A DNA stretch of 64,000 nucleotides, from assembly GCA_038526735.1 (NCBI GenBank), contig JBCBGM010000010.1, forward strand, positions 3,993-67,992, in the 5' to 3' direction. The notes under the pieces are model-generated. The model was given only the letters and a program-made list of their open reading frames with translations, made no database searches and was not told where the DNA came from. Positions within the stretch are counted from its first letter, which is position 1. Every line of letters starts with the position of its first letter. A program made the translations under genes and the position numbers. The DNA comes from Rubricella sp038526735 (GTDB taxonomy: Bacteria; Pseudomonadota; Alphaproteobacteria; Rhodobacterales; Rhodobacteraceae). Positions 50,879-59,262 of this stretch are shown piece by piece.

Positions 50879-52468
50879 ATGACCGACCAGACCGTGCCCC
50901 TGACGCGCGCGCTTCTCTCCGTTTCCGACAAAACGGGCCTCGTCCCCCTCGCCCAGGCGCTCGCCGCCCGCGGGGTTGAGCTGGTGTCCACCGGCGGCAC
51001 CGCCCGCACCCTGCGCGAGGCGGGGCTAGAGGTGCTCGACGTCGCAGACCTCACCGGCTTTCCGGAGATGATGGACGGTCGCGTCAAAACCCTGCACCCA
51101 GCGGTGCACGGCGGATTGCTCGCCCTCCGCGATAACCCCGCGCATCTAGAGGCGATGGACGCCAACAATATCGGCCAAATCGACCTCTTGGTGGTCAATC
51201 TCTACCCCTTCGAGGCCACGGTCGCTGCGGGCGCTGACTACGCTACATGTGTTGAAAACATCGACATCGGCGGCCCCGCGATGCTGCGCGCCGCCGCCAA
51301 GAACCACGCCTTTGTCACCGTCATCACCGATGTCGAAGACTACGACGCGCTGCTCACCGAGCTCGACAAAGAACAGGGCATCTCGCTGCCGTTCCGCCGC
51401 CGCATGGCCCAGCGCGCCTATGCCCGCACCGCCGCTTATGACGCCGCCGTCTCGACGTGGATGGCCGACGCAATCTCCAACCGCGCGCCGCGCCGCCGCG
51501 CCATCGCAGGCCGGCTCGTGCAAGAGATGCGCTACGGCGAAAACCCCCACCAGAGTGCTGCGTTTTACGCCGACGGCAGCGACCGCCCCGGCGTTTCTAC
51601 TGCGGTGCAACACCAGGGCAAAGCGCTCAGCTACAACAACATCAATGATACCGACGCCGCCTTTGAGCTCGTCTCGGAGTTTGACCCCTCCGACGGTCCC
51701 GCCGTCGCCATTATCAAGCACGCCAACCCCTGCGGCGTCGCGCGCGGAGAGACCTTCACCCAGGCCTACACCCGCGCCTTTCAGTGTGATCAGACCTCAG
51801 CCTTCGGCGGCATCATCGCCCTGAACGGAGAGCTTGACGGAGAGACCGCCGAGGCGATCTCCGGCATCTTCACCGAGGTCGTCATCGCCCCTTCCGCCAC
51901 CGACGAGGCCAAACAGGTTTTTGCCGCGAAAAAGAACCTCCGCCTCCTGACCACCGGCGCTTTGCCTGACCCAAGAACGGGTGGGCGCGTCTGGCGACAG
52001 GTCTCTGGCGGGTATCTCGTGCAGGACAAAGACACCGGCCAGATTACCGCCGACGACATCAAGATCGTGACCAAACGCGCCCCCACCGAGGCCGAGATCA
52101 AAGACCTCCTCTTTGCCTGGAAAGTCGCCAAACACGTCAAATCCAACGCCATCGTCTACGCCAAAGACGGGGCAACGGTTGGGGTGGGCGCGGGCCAGAT
52201 GAGCCGGGTTGATTCCACCCGCATCGCCGCCCGCAAAGCACAAGACATGGCCGAGGCGCTGGGCCTGCCCGCCCCCCTGACGCAAGGCTCCGTCGTCGCT
52301 TCGGATGCATTTTTTCCGTTTGCAGACGGGCTGTTAGCGGCGGCAGAGGCCGGGGCAACCGCGCTCATTCAACCCGGCGGCTCCATGCGCGACGAGGAGG
52401 TCATCGCCGCTGCCGATGAAGCAGGTCTCGCCATGGTGTTCACCGGGATGCGCCACTTCCGGCACTAA
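50879..52468 (+). CDS. purH: Bifunctional AICAR transformylase / IMP cyclohydrolase
   Basis: 529 residues. N-terminal IMP cyclohydrolase: LLSVSDKTGLVPLAQALAARGVELVSTGGTARTLR, GRVKTLHPAVHGGLLA, LYPFE. C-terminal AICAR transformylase: MRYGENPHQSAAFY, YNNINDTDAAFEL, IKHANPCGVA (catalytic His), and FFPFADGLLAAAEAGATALIQPGGSMRDEEVI. It performs the last two steps of IMP synthesis. Start MTDQTVPLTRALLSVSDK. Convergent with the VOC gene. Confidence 0.97.
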   Translation: MTDQTVPLTRALLSVSDKTGLVPLAQALAARGVELVSTGGTARTLREAGLEVLDVADLTGFPEMMDGRVKTLHPAVHGGLLALRDNPAHLEAMDANNIGQIDLLVVNLYPFEATVAAGADYATCVENIDIGGPAMLRAAAKNHAFVTVITDVEDYDALLTELDKEQGISLPFRRRMAQRAYARTAAYDAAVSTWMADAISNRAPRRRAIAGRLVQEMRYGENPHQSAAFYADGSDRPGVSTAVQHQGKALSYNNINDTDAAFELVSEFDPSDGPAVAIIKHANPCGVARGETFTQAYTRAFQCDQTSAFGGIIALNGELDGETAEAISGIFTEVVIAPSATDEAKQVFAAKKNLRLLTTGALPDPRTGGRVWRQVSGGYLVQDKDTGQITADDIKIVTKRAPTEAEIKDLLFAWKVAKHVKSNAIVYAKDGATVGVGAGQMSRVDSTRIAARKAQDMAEALGLPAPLTQGSVVASDAFFPFADGLLAAAEAGATALIQPGGSMRDEEVIAAADEAGLAMVFTGMRHFRH

Positions 52469-52480
52469 CCGCACAAAGGC

Positions 52481-52819
52481 TCAGGCCACGTCCAGCGTGG
52501 CCGGGCTTTCCCACAGTTCAATCGGGTTGCCATCCGGGTCATGCAGGCGCGCGCAGCGCCCTGTCGCGCATTCGCCCGTGAAAATCTCCACCGGCACCCC
52601 CTCAGACTTCAGCCCAAGGATCACCGCATCAAAATCGACCACCCCAAAGGTCACGACAAAGTTGCGGTTGCGCGGAGGTTGCTCGCCCGGAGCCAGTCCA
52701 AAGGCCCGCACGACGGGCCCTGAGTTGTCTAGTTTGAGCGTGCTCTCATACCATTGGTTGAGGCGCTCGGGGTTCGCTGAGCGGATGAAGAGTCCGCCGA
52801 TATTCGAGACAATTCCCAT
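52481..52819 (-). CDS. VOC (glyoxalase/bleomycin-resistance) family protein
   Basis: 112 residues, one VOC domain: GIVSNIGGLFIRSANPERLNQWYESTLKL at the start, and CARLHDPDGNPIELWES, the R-x-x-D-P-D-G-N-x-I-E-L-W signature with the metal Glu near the end. Function of this subclass is unknown; such proteins bind a metal and an electrophile or drug. Stands between purH and tlyA; its 5' side faces a gap with three hairpins. Confidence 0.88.
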   Translation of the reverse strand: MGIVSNIGGLFIRSANPERLNQWYESTLKLDNSGPVVRAFGLAPGEQPPRNRNFVVTFGVVDFDAVILGLKSEGVPVEIFTGECATGRCARLHDPDGNPIELWESPATLDVA

Positions 52820-52878
52820 AGTGGAACTGTTCTATGTCAACTCGCGGAACATTTCCCGATATTTTGCGTTCTGCACCG

Positions 52879-52987
52879 CAACTGTGACAACATTGCACAG
52901 TTGTAATATGAGACGAAAGTGACGTTCGCGTCACAATTTATTCAAGGTTAACAATGCCTTAAATTTAAATCTGCGAGTCAGATTTAA
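52879..52987. other. Three consecutive perfect hairpins in the tlyA-VOC gap
   Basis: Inverted repeats at CAACTGTG/CACAGTTG (52879-52886, 52896-52903, 8 bp), GTGACG-TTCG-CGTCAC (52919-52934, 6 bp) and TTAAATCTG-cgagt-CAGATTTAA (52965-52987, 9 bp). The gap is AT-rich and has no plausible coding frame. It lies after tlyA and before the VOC gene (both minus strand). Could be attenuation, terminator, or operator sites. Confidence 0.45.
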
Positions 52988-53001
52988 CATCCGACATCAC
53001 G

Positions 53002-53724
53002 TCATTTTTTGTGCGTCGCAGCGATCAAGAACTCCACATTGCCGTCAGACCCGAGAATCGGGCTCGGGATAATCCCCAAAACACAGGCCCCCGCCCCTTC
53101 CAGATACGCCGCCACATCCGCACAGGCCTGCTCCTGCAACGCCTCATCCGTGACGATCCCATTTTTGCCCACACCCGCGCGCCCCACCTCAAACTGAGGC
53201 TTCACCAAGAGCACCATCCAGCCGCCGAGCCTGAGCCGCGCCAGCGGCCCCTCCAGCGCCTTGCGCAGACTGATGAAGCTGAGGTCCGACACCAGACAAT
53301 CGACCTCGGGCACATCCACGGGCAGCGCTTTCGCGTTCACCCCCTCCAGATTCACCACCTCCGCCCGGTCGCGCACGCTGGGGTGAAGCTGCCCATGCCC
53401 CACATCCACCGCAAACACCCGCCGCGCCCCGCGCGCCAGCAACACCTCCGTAAACCCACCGGTGGAGGCCCCCAGATCCAGTGCCACCAACCCCGCTGGC
53501 GACAGCCCGAAGTGATCGAGCCCCGCCACCAGCTTCAGCGCCGCGCGGCTCACCCAGGGGATCGGGTTGTGCAGCAGCGCAACCTCCCCCGGTGCCACCA
53601 TCTGAGAGGCTTTGCGCACCACGCGCCCGCCAACCGTCACCACGCCCTCATCGATCAGCAACTGCGCCCGCGCCCGGCTCTCCGCCAGCCCGGCCGCCAC
53701 CATCGCCTTGTCCAACCGCATCAT
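53002..53724 (-). CDS. tlyA: TlyA-family rRNA 2'-O-methyltransferase / hemolysin A-like
   Basis: 240 residues. S4 RNA-binding domain MRLDKAMVAAGLAESRARAQLLIDEGVVTVGGRVVRKASQMV, then FtsJ-like methyltransferase: VALDLGASTGGFTEVLLARGARRVFAVDVG (motif I), VDCLVSDLSFISLRKAL (motif IV with D and K tetrad context) and LLVKPQFEVGR (K). S4-FtsJ is the TlyA architecture; TlyA methylates 16S and/or 23S rRNA. Start MMRLDKAM (53724) or the next Met. The longer frame adds unrelated residues. Confidence 0.93.
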   Translation of the reverse strand: MMRLDKAMVAAGLAESRARAQLLIDEGVVTVGGRVVRKASQMVAPGEVALLHNPIPWVSRAALKLVAGLDHFGLSPAGLVALDLGASTGGFTEVLLARGARRVFAVDVGHGQLHPSVRDRAEVVNLEGVNAKALPVDVPEVDCLVSDLSFISLRKALEGPLARLRLGGWMVLLVKPQFEVGRAGVGKNGIVTDEALQEQACADVAAYLEGAGACVLGIIPSPILGSDGNVEFLIAATHKK

Positions 53725-53863
53725 CCGGGGTGCACCCTCGCTAATTCCCCACATCCGATCTCACTGCCCCGCGCCAACATCAAGCCTGCCGCCGATTGAC
53801 TCTCCAACCGCGACCGCTCAAAAACCGCAAAAAGGTCGCAACAACTGACCTATTGGGGACGAT

Positions 53864-54469
53864 ATGGACTTCCAAACCTGGCTCGCCATCCTGGCCATTG
53901 CCGCCGCCGCCGCAGGCACACCGGGGCCAAACAATGCGCTCCTCGCCAGCTCAGGCGCGCGCTTTGGCTTTTGGCCAACCCTGCCGCACGCCCTCGGCGT
54001 GGCCTTGGGCTTTCCGGTCATGGTGTTTCTGTGCGCGCTTGGCCTCGGAGAGCTTTTCCGCGCCGTCCCCCTGATCGGCGAAGTCCTCCGTTGGGTTGGC
54101 GCAGCCCTCCTCTTTTGGCTCGCGTGGAAGACCTTCAACGCCCCCGCCCCTGGCACCCAAACCACCGACAAACCCTGGAGCTTTTTGCAAGCCGCCGCCT
54201 TTCAATGGGTCAACCCAAAGGCGTGGATTATGGCGATCTCGGTGATCACCCAATTCGTCACCGGCCAAAACCTGATCCTAGAGGCGCTCGCCTGCGCCTC
54301 CGCCTTCACCGCCGCCGGAATGGTCACCGCCCACAGCTGGGCCGCCTTCGGTGCAGCCCTGCGCCGCTTCCTCTCCACGCCCCTGCGCTTGCGCCTCTTC
54401 AATGCCGTCATGGCAGCCCTCATCGTCACCACCGTCATCGCCCTCATGGCAGAGGACCTTTCGGTGTGA
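53864..54469 (+). CDS. LysE/RhtB-family amino-acid exporter (first of a tandem pair)
   Basis: 201 residues, about six TM helices: the family start GTPGPNNALLASSGARFGFWPTLPHALGVALGF is diagnostic (P-G-P-N and S-G-x-x-x-G), as is FQWVNPKAW in the middle. LysE/RhtB transporters export amino acids or analogues. Stop overlaps the GTG start of a second LysE gene (54466-54469), so the two are coupled paralogues. Confidence 0.9.
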   Translation: MDFQTWLAILAIAAAAAGTPGPNNALLASSGARFGFWPTLPHALGVALGFPVMVFLCALGLGELFRAVPLIGEVLRWVGAALLFWLAWKTFNAPAPGTQTTDKPWSFLQAAAFQWVNPKAWIMAISVITQFVTGQNLILEALACASAFTAAGMVTAHSWAAFGAALRRFLSTPLRLRLFNAVMAALIVTTVIALMAEDLSV

Positions 54470-55050
54470 CCCTGCCCCTCGCGCTCATGCAGTTCGTCTT
54501 TGCCGGGCTCTTCAGCCCCGGCCCCAACGTGATTTTGCTGACCACCTCCGGCGCGCGCTTTGGCTTTCGTCAGACCCTGCCCCATGTGCTCGGCGTCACC
54601 TTGGGCGTGGGCATCACCGCAGGGCTCACCGGCCTCGGCCTCGGCGCGCTCCTCTTGGCCCTGCCGCAACTCACCCTCGCCCTCAAACTGATCGCCGCCG
54701 GGTGGATCCTCACCCTCGCCGTGCAGCTCTTCCGCAGCACCCGCACGACCGAGACCACCACCCAAGACCGCCCCTTCACCTTTCTGGAGGCCCTGCTCTT
54801 CCAATGGGTCAACCCCAAGGTCTGGGCCGTCGCCTTCGCCGCCTCCGCCTTTGTCTCAGAGCAAGGCCCCCTCAGCGCAGGTCTCACCCTCGCGCTCACC
54901 TTCTCCGGCATCAACCTCGGCGTCTGCCTGTTCTGGAGCAGCGCCGGGCACCTCCTGCGCAAACTCCTCAGCAATGAGCGGATTTGGCGCGGTTTCATGA
55001 CCTTGATGTCACTTCTGATGGCAAGTTCCGCCGCTTTGATCTTTCTGTGA
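54466..55050 (+). CDS. LysE/RhtB-family exporter (second of a tandem pair)
   Basis: 194 residues starting GTG-ACC (VTLPLALMQFVFAGLF), overlapping the previous gene as GTGA. It repeats the family motifs: FSPGPNVILLTTSGARFGFRQTLPHVLGVTLGV, LKLIAAGWILTLAVQLF and LEALLFQWVNPKVWAVAF. The two proteins are homologous along their length, indicating a tandem duplication. Substrate unknown. The start codon is fixed by overlap; a longer frame lies in another reading of the first gene and is rejected. Confidence 0.88.
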   Translation: MTLPLALMQFVFAGLFSPGPNVILLTTSGARFGFRQTLPHVLGVTLGVGITAGLTGLGLGALLLALPQLTLALKLIAAGWILTLAVQLFRSTRTTETTTQDRPFTFLEALLFQWVNPKVWAVAFAASAFVSEQGPLSAGLTLALTFSGINLGVCLFWSSAGHLLRKLLSNERIWRGFMTLMSLLMASSAALIFL

Positions 55051-55095
55051 GCGCTGCCACTTGCACAGCCCTCGCGGCTGGTCCATCCGTGCCCC

Positions 55096-55587
55096 ATGTC
55101 ACCGCTCAAACTCACATGGATCGTCGCGATCTTCGCGCTTGCGCTCGACCAGGCCACCAAGGTCGGTGTGGTCTGGGGTCTCGACCTGATCACCGTGCGG
55201 TATATTGAGGTCATCCCCCCCTATCTCGTCTTCGTCATGGGCTGGAACACCGGCATCAACTTCGGCCTGTTCGGCGGGTCCGGAGAGTTTGGCCGCTGGT
55301 TCTTGGTTGTCATCGCTGTGGGCGTGTCGGTGCTGCTGTCAAACTGGGTGCGCAAAGCCACCGGATGGCTCTCCCCCACCGCCTTCGGGCTGATCATCGG
55401 AGGGGCCCTTGGCAACGCCCTTGATCGCGTGATGTACGGCGCAGTAGCAGACTTTTTGAATATGAGCTGCTGCGGCTTTCAAAACCCCTACACCTTCAAC
55501 GTCGCGGATATTTTTATTTTCGCCGGCGTCTTTGCGGTAATCATTCAGTCCTTCGCAGAGGAATGGGAGGCGAAGAAGTCTCAATGA
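55096..55587 (+). CDS. lspA: Lipoprotein signal peptidase
   Basis: 163 residues, four TM helices: LTWIVAIFALALDQATKVGVVW (with the N-terminal Asp), NTGINFGLFGG (N-x-G-x-[AS]-F), FGLIIGGALGNALDRVMYGAVADF (catalytic Asp, G-N-x-x-D-R), and FNVADIFIFAGVFAVI (second Asp). It removes prolipoprotein signal peptides. It overlaps the DUF3035 lipoprotein gene by ATGA, giving the operon lspA-DUF3035. Confidence 0.97.
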   Translation: MSPLKLTWIVAIFALALDQATKVGVVWGLDLITVRYIEVIPPYLVFVMGWNTGINFGLFGGSGEFGRWFLVVIAVGVSVLLSNWVRKATGWLSPTAFGLIIGGALGNALDRVMYGAVADFLNMSCCGFQNPYTFNVADIFIFAGVFAVIIQSFAEEWEAKKSQ

Positions 55588-56120
55588 CCCAGCGCATCAT
55601 CCTGCTCGCTTGCACACTCATGGCGCTCACCGCCTGCGACCGCCGCCCGTTTGACCCATCGGGCGTGCCCCCCGGCATCCCCGACCGCTCGCCCATTGCC
55701 GATGCGGGCCCCGATGAGTTTCTGATCATCGAGAATGAGCCGCTCGACCGGCCTACCACCCTCGATGGCCCGCTGCCTGCGCCCAACGCCAACGCCTCCA
55801 GCCGCGTCACGCCCGACCCGGAGCGCAACATCGCGCTCCTCCTGTCAGGCCGCGCACCCAATCCGGCCACCGGCAACGGCGCATCCCTGCTCACAGCCAT
55901 TGGCGCAGAGCGCACGCCCCCCGGTATTCGAGATGTCATAGAACAAGAATACCAGACCGAAATGACCCTCGACGGCGGCCTCATTACCACCCTCATCGGT
56001 GGCCCGCTCTTCAACCCCTACGCCGGGGATCGCCTTGATGCGCAGGCCGAAAGTGAGCGTCTGCAGGCCCTTTATCCAAACGCCGAAGTCACCACAAACC
56101 CGGCGGAGACCGGCGAATGA
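55584..56120 (+). CDS. DUF3035 lipoprotein
   Basis: 178 residues. MTQRIILLACTLMALTAC is a lipobox signal peptide (Cys18). The remainder, DRRPFDPSGVPPGIPDRSPIADAGPDEFLIIENEPLDRP, matches the alphaproteobacterial DUF3035 family commonly encoded next to lspA. Function unknown; an envelope lipoprotein processed by the enzyme encoded just upstream. Starts on an ATGA overlap with lspA; ends on an ATGA overlap with the next small ORF. Confidence 0.9.
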   Translation: MTQRIILLACTLMALTACDRRPFDPSGVPPGIPDRSPIADAGPDEFLIIENEPLDRPTTLDGPLPAPNANASSRVTPDPERNIALLLSGRAPNPATGNGASLLTAIGAERTPPGIRDVIEQEYQTEMTLDGGLITTLIGGPLFNPYAGDRLDAQAESERLQALYPNAEVTTNPAETGE

Positions 56121-56236
56121 GCAAATTTCCCAAACCCGCGCCTAATCCAAAGGTGATCGACATTTTGCGGTCCGCAGGGTTGGGTGAAGACCTCTCAATT
56201 CGCAACGAAAAACAATACACGCGAGACATTTTATGA
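56117..56236 (+). CDS. 39-residue small ORF coupled on both sides to neighbours
   Basis: ATG at 56117-56119 overlaps the DUF3035 TGA (ATGA), and its own TGA at 56234-56236 overlaps the glmM ATG (ATGA). The peptide starts MSKFPKPAPNPKVIDILRSAG, mildly basic, no signal peptide or TM. GGAG sits about 9 bases upstream. The perfect double coupling, with a weak ribosome-binding site for glmM, suggests it is translated and carries ribosomes into glmM. I know no family. It could be the remnant of a larger gene that normally separates these two. Confidence 0.6.
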   Translation: MSKFPKPAPNPKVIDILRSAGLGEDLSIRNEKQYTRDIL

Positions 56237-57576
56237 GCATTTTCGGGACAGACGGCGTACGCGGGCGCGCCAATGTGGGCGCCATGACCGCAGAAAACGC
56301 CCTGCGCATCGGCATGGCAGCAGGCACGGTTCTGGGCGGCACCGGCGGCGGTGAGCGCCGCGTCGTCGTTGGCAAAGACACGCGCCTCTCTGGCTACATG
56401 CTCGAAACCGCCCTCACTGCAGGCTTTGCCGCGGTGGGCGTTAACTCTCTGATGCTCGGCCCCGTGCCCACCCCCGCCGTGGGGATGCTCACCCGCTCCA
56501 TGCGTGCCGACATTGGCGTGATGATCTCCGCCTCGCACAACCCGGCTGAGGACAACGGCATCAAGATCTTCGGCCCCGACGGCTACAAGCTCTCTGATGA
56601 GCTGGAGGATGAGATCTCCCGCCTTGTCGTCAGTGGCGATATCCCCCTCGCCGACGCGCCGCAGATCGGCCGCTCGTCGCGGCTTGATGATGGCCGCGCG
56701 CGCTACGTTGAGTTCGTCAAAACCTCGCTGTCGCGCCGCGTCCGTTTCAACGGCCTCAAGATCGTGATTGATGCGGCCAACGGGGCTGCCTACCGCGTTG
56801 CACCCCAAGTGCTGTGGGAGATGGGGGCAGAGATTATCCCCCTTGGCGTGAACCCCAACGGCTTCAACATCAACAAGGGCTGCGGCTCCACCTGCCCAGA
56901 GGCTGCCGCTCAAGCCGTCATCGAGCACAAAGCCGACATCGGCATCACCCTCGACGGAGACGCCGACCGCCTGATCGTTATCGACAATAAAGGCCGCGTC
57001 ATCGACGGCGACCAGATCATGGCCCTCATCGCCACCCGCGCCCGCGCCGAAGGGCGCCTTGCGGGCGACACGCTGGTCGCCACCGTCATGTCTAACCTCG
57101 GGCTTGAGCGGCACCTGCAAGACCAGGGTATGGGCCTTTTGCGCACCCCCGTCGGCGACCGCCATGTCGTGCGCGCTATGCGGGCAGGCGGCTATTCTGT
57201 GGGCGGCGAGCAGTCAGGCCATATCGTCCTGCACGATCACGTCACCACCGGCGACGGCCTGATCGCCGCCCTGCAAGTGGTGGCCGCACTCGTCGAGTCT
57301 GGCCGCACCGCCTCTGAGCTGTTGTGGCAGTTTGAGCCTGTGCCCCAGCGCCTCGTGAATGTGCGCTACGGCAGCGCCCAAAACCCGCTTGAGGCCGACG
57401 CGGTCAAACTCGCCATCGAAGAGGGCCGCGCCCAGTTCGGCAACTCCGGCCGCCTCCTGATCCGCAAATCCGGCACAGAGCCGCTGATCCGCGTGATGGG
57501 CGAGTGTGAAGATGAGCGGCTGATGGACGTTGTCCTGAAAGACATCGTCGCCGCCGTCGAAACTGCCGCCGCCTAA
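56233..57576 (+). CDS. glmM: Phosphoglucosamine mutase
   Basis: 447 residues. MSIFGTDGVRGRANVGAMTAENALRIGMAAG; ISASHNPAEDNGIKIFG with catalytic Ser101; ITLDGDADRLIVIDNKG, the D-x-D-x-D magnesium site; GGEQSGHIVLHDHVTTGDGLIAAL (sugar loop); and RKSGTEPLIRVMGE (phosphate loop). It makes glucosamine-1-phosphate for peptidoglycan and LPS. Start set by ATGA overlap with the preceding small ORF. Confidence 0.97.
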   Translation: MSIFGTDGVRGRANVGAMTAENALRIGMAAGTVLGGTGGGERRVVVGKDTRLSGYMLETALTAGFAAVGVNSLMLGPVPTPAVGMLTRSMRADIGVMISASHNPAEDNGIKIFGPDGYKLSDELEDEISRLVVSGDIPLADAPQIGRSSRLDDGRARYVEFVKTSLSRRVRFNGLKIVIDAANGAAYRVAPQVLWEMGAEIIPLGVNPNGFNINKGCGSTCPEAAAQAVIEHKADIGITLDGDADRLIVIDNKGRVIDGDQIMALIATRARAEGRLAGDTLVATVMSNLGLERHLQDQGMGLLRTPVGDRHVVRAMRAGGYSVGGEQSGHIVLHDHVTTGDGLIAALQVVAALVESGRTASELLWQFEPVPQRLVNVRYGSAQNPLEADAVKLAIEEGRAQFGNSGRLLIRKSGTEPLIRVMGECEDERLMDVVLKDIVAAVETAAA

Positions 57577-57577
57577 G

Positions 57578-57928
57578 GTGCCCCGCACACCGATAGGCCA
57601 AGTCACGTTCGCGAGCGTCTATCCGCTCTACGTCCAAAAAGTAGAGCGCAAAGGCCGCACGCGCGACGAGGTGGACGAGGTCATCTGCTGGCTCACCGGC
57701 TTTGACCGCGAGACGCTGCACACCCAAGCCACCAGCGACGCCACCTTCGAGCACTTCTTCGCCGCCGCCCCGCAGATGCACCCCAAAGCGGCGGCGGTAA
57801 AAGGCGTCATCTGCGGCCTCCGCGTCGAAGAGATCGAAGAGCCCCTCACCCGCCGCATCCGTATCCTCGACAAGCTGATCGACGAGCTGGCGAAGGGCAA
57901 AGCCATGGCCAAAATCCTCCGCAGCTAA
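57578..57928 (+). CDS. DUF2200 family protein
   Basis: 116 residues. GQVTFASVYPLYVQKVERKGRTRDEVDEVICWLTGFDRETL and EHFFAAAPQMHPKAAAVKGVICGLRVEEIEEPLTRRIRILDKLIDELAKGKAMAKILR match DUF2200 almost end to end. Function unknown; soluble. The start is a GTG two bases after the glmM stop; it is likely co-transcribed. Confidence 0.88.
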   Translation: MPRTPIGQVTFASVYPLYVQKVERKGRTRDEVDEVICWLTGFDRETLHTQATSDATFEHFFAAAPQMHPKAAAVKGVICGLRVEEIEEPLTRRIRILDKLIDELAKGKAMAKILRS

Positions 57929-58018
57929 CCCCTCTCACCGCCCCGTGACCGCAGCACCCTGTGCAGCCCGGGCCTCCCCGCTATCTCTCCCGCAACACAG
58001 CCACCGATGAGAGAAGCC

Positions 58019-58528
58019 ATGTCCCTGCGCGCCGCCATTGCCCTCACCCTGTTCCTCACGCTCCCCGCGACCGCCAGCACCAGCGCACCCGGAACCCCGC
58101 CCCTCACACCCGTCACACCCACAAGCGCCGTGACCACCTGGGGCGACACCGCGATCTTCATTGACCCGGTCGGCGAGCAAGAGCGCTACCGACCCTTCGG
58201 CCGCCCCGACATCGTGATCCTGACCCAACCCCACCCCGACCATCTGAGCATCTCCACGATGATCGGCATGCTCCGCCGCGACACCATCGTGCTGGCCCCA
58301 CAAACCGTGATCGACGAGCTGCCCCTGATGATCTCCAACAACGTGATCACCCCGTTTGAGCCTGGCTCCGTGCAGGTCGTCGAGGGCATCACCTTCACCG
58401 CCGCGCCCAACTGCACGGGCGAGACCACCCTCACCGGCGTCACCCTGGAGATCGCAAACACACGCGCCCACATCGCCCTCAGCACCACAGGCACCCCGCA
58501 CCTGAGCGCGCAACCAACCGTCTGCTAA
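58019..58528 (+). CDS. Secreted metallo-beta-lactamase-fold-like protein, degenerate metal site
   Basis: 169 residues with signal peptide MSLRAAIALTLFLTLPATAS. VTTWGDTAIFIDPVGEQERYRPFGRPDIVILTQPHPDHLSISTM is a UlaG-type MBL opening, but the usual T-H-x-H-x-D-H is TQPHPDH, so the first His is replaced by Gln. No later G-D or second His of the motif is apparent, and the protein is shorter than normal members (about 220-260). It may be a decayed or non-catalytic relative. The start could also be 58007. Confidence 0.65.
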   Translation: MSLRAAIALTLFLTLPATASTSAPGTPPLTPVTPTSAVTTWGDTAIFIDPVGEQERYRPFGRPDIVILTQPHPDHLSISTMIGMLRRDTIVLAPQTVIDELPLMISNNVITPFEPGSVQVVEGITFTAAPNCTGETTLTGVTLEIANTRAHIALSTTGTPHLSAQPTVC

Positions 58529-58538
58529 CGCAGCACCC

Positions 58539-59123
58539 CTAAACCAGCACCGAAAACGCCAGCGTCAGCGTCGCTGCAACCTGCGCCCTCTCTTCGCCCG
58601 AGGCGCGCTGCATCAGCGCTAGCCCGATCTGCTCAAAGAGATACCGCCCCGCAACCTCCGCAGGGGCAGTGCCAGACCAGTTGCCCGCCGCCCGTTGCCC
58701 CTCCAGATAGCCCGCAAACGCCGCCACAGCGCCCTCTTGCAAGGCGTCCACCCGGGCCAAGGTCTTTGGCCCCAACCGGTGCTTGCCCGCGCGCATTTTG
58801 TAAAAGACGCAGCCAGTCTCCATCTTCGGATCTTGGGCGGCAAAATCGGTCAGCGCCTCTAACGTCTCTGGCAACGGGGCAGACCGCCCCAAAATCGCGA
58901 AAATGTCTGACAAGACCTCCTCCGCATACCGATCCAGCACCGCCAGCGTCAGCCCATCCTCGCTCCCAAACTCCCGGTAGAGCGCGGGTTTAGAGACCCC
59001 AGCGAGCTTACAAATCTCATTCACCGACACATCCGCCGGATCGCGCTGCCAATAGGCCTGCATCGCGACCTGCAGCGTTTTCTCTGCATCGAGGGTTTTG
59101 GGGCGCCCCCGTTTGGGCTGCAT
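58539..59123 (-). CDS. TetR-family transcriptional regulator
   Basis: 194 residues. PKRGRPKTLDAEKTLQVAMQAYWQRDPADVSVNEICKLAGVSKPALYREFGSEDGL is the TetR HTH (helix 3 around VSKPALYREF). The C-terminal domain is ligand-binding. Start MQPKRGRPK; the frame could extend to a GTG eight codons earlier. It is divergent from the SnoaL-like gene at 59263, its likely target. Convergent with the MBL-like gene. Confidence 0.9.
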   Translation of the reverse strand: MQPKRGRPKTLDAEKTLQVAMQAYWQRDPADVSVNEICKLAGVSKPALYREFGSEDGLTLAVLDRYAEEVLSDIFAILGRSAPLPETLEALTDFAAQDPKMETGCVFYKMRAGKHRLGPKTLARVDALQEGAVAAFAGYLEGQRAAGNWSGTAPAEVAGRYLFEQIGLALMQRASGEERAQVAATLTLAFSVLV

Positions 59124-59174
59124 CGTCTCGGACAATTTTCGGACCACCTAGTATTTTATTATTGACGCCCTACC

Positions 59175-59209
59175 TGAGATAAACGTACCACTTGGTTCGC
59201 TAAATCTCA
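59175..59209. promoter_or_regulatory. Inverted repeat in the TetR-SnoaL divergent gap
   Basis: TGAGAT at 59175-59180 and ATCTCA at 59204-59209 are exact complements 23 bases apart, with TTCGCT/AGCGAA (59196-59201 and 59210-59215) overlapping. A further TGGTCCGAAA word, shared with the 59.8 kb direct repeats, spans the TetR 5' end (complement 59137-59147). Candidate TetR operators; unproven. Confidence 0.35.
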
Positions 59210-59262
59210 AGCGAAGGGCGCAACACCGAAAACCACCCTTCCTCAAACCAGGAGCAATCACC

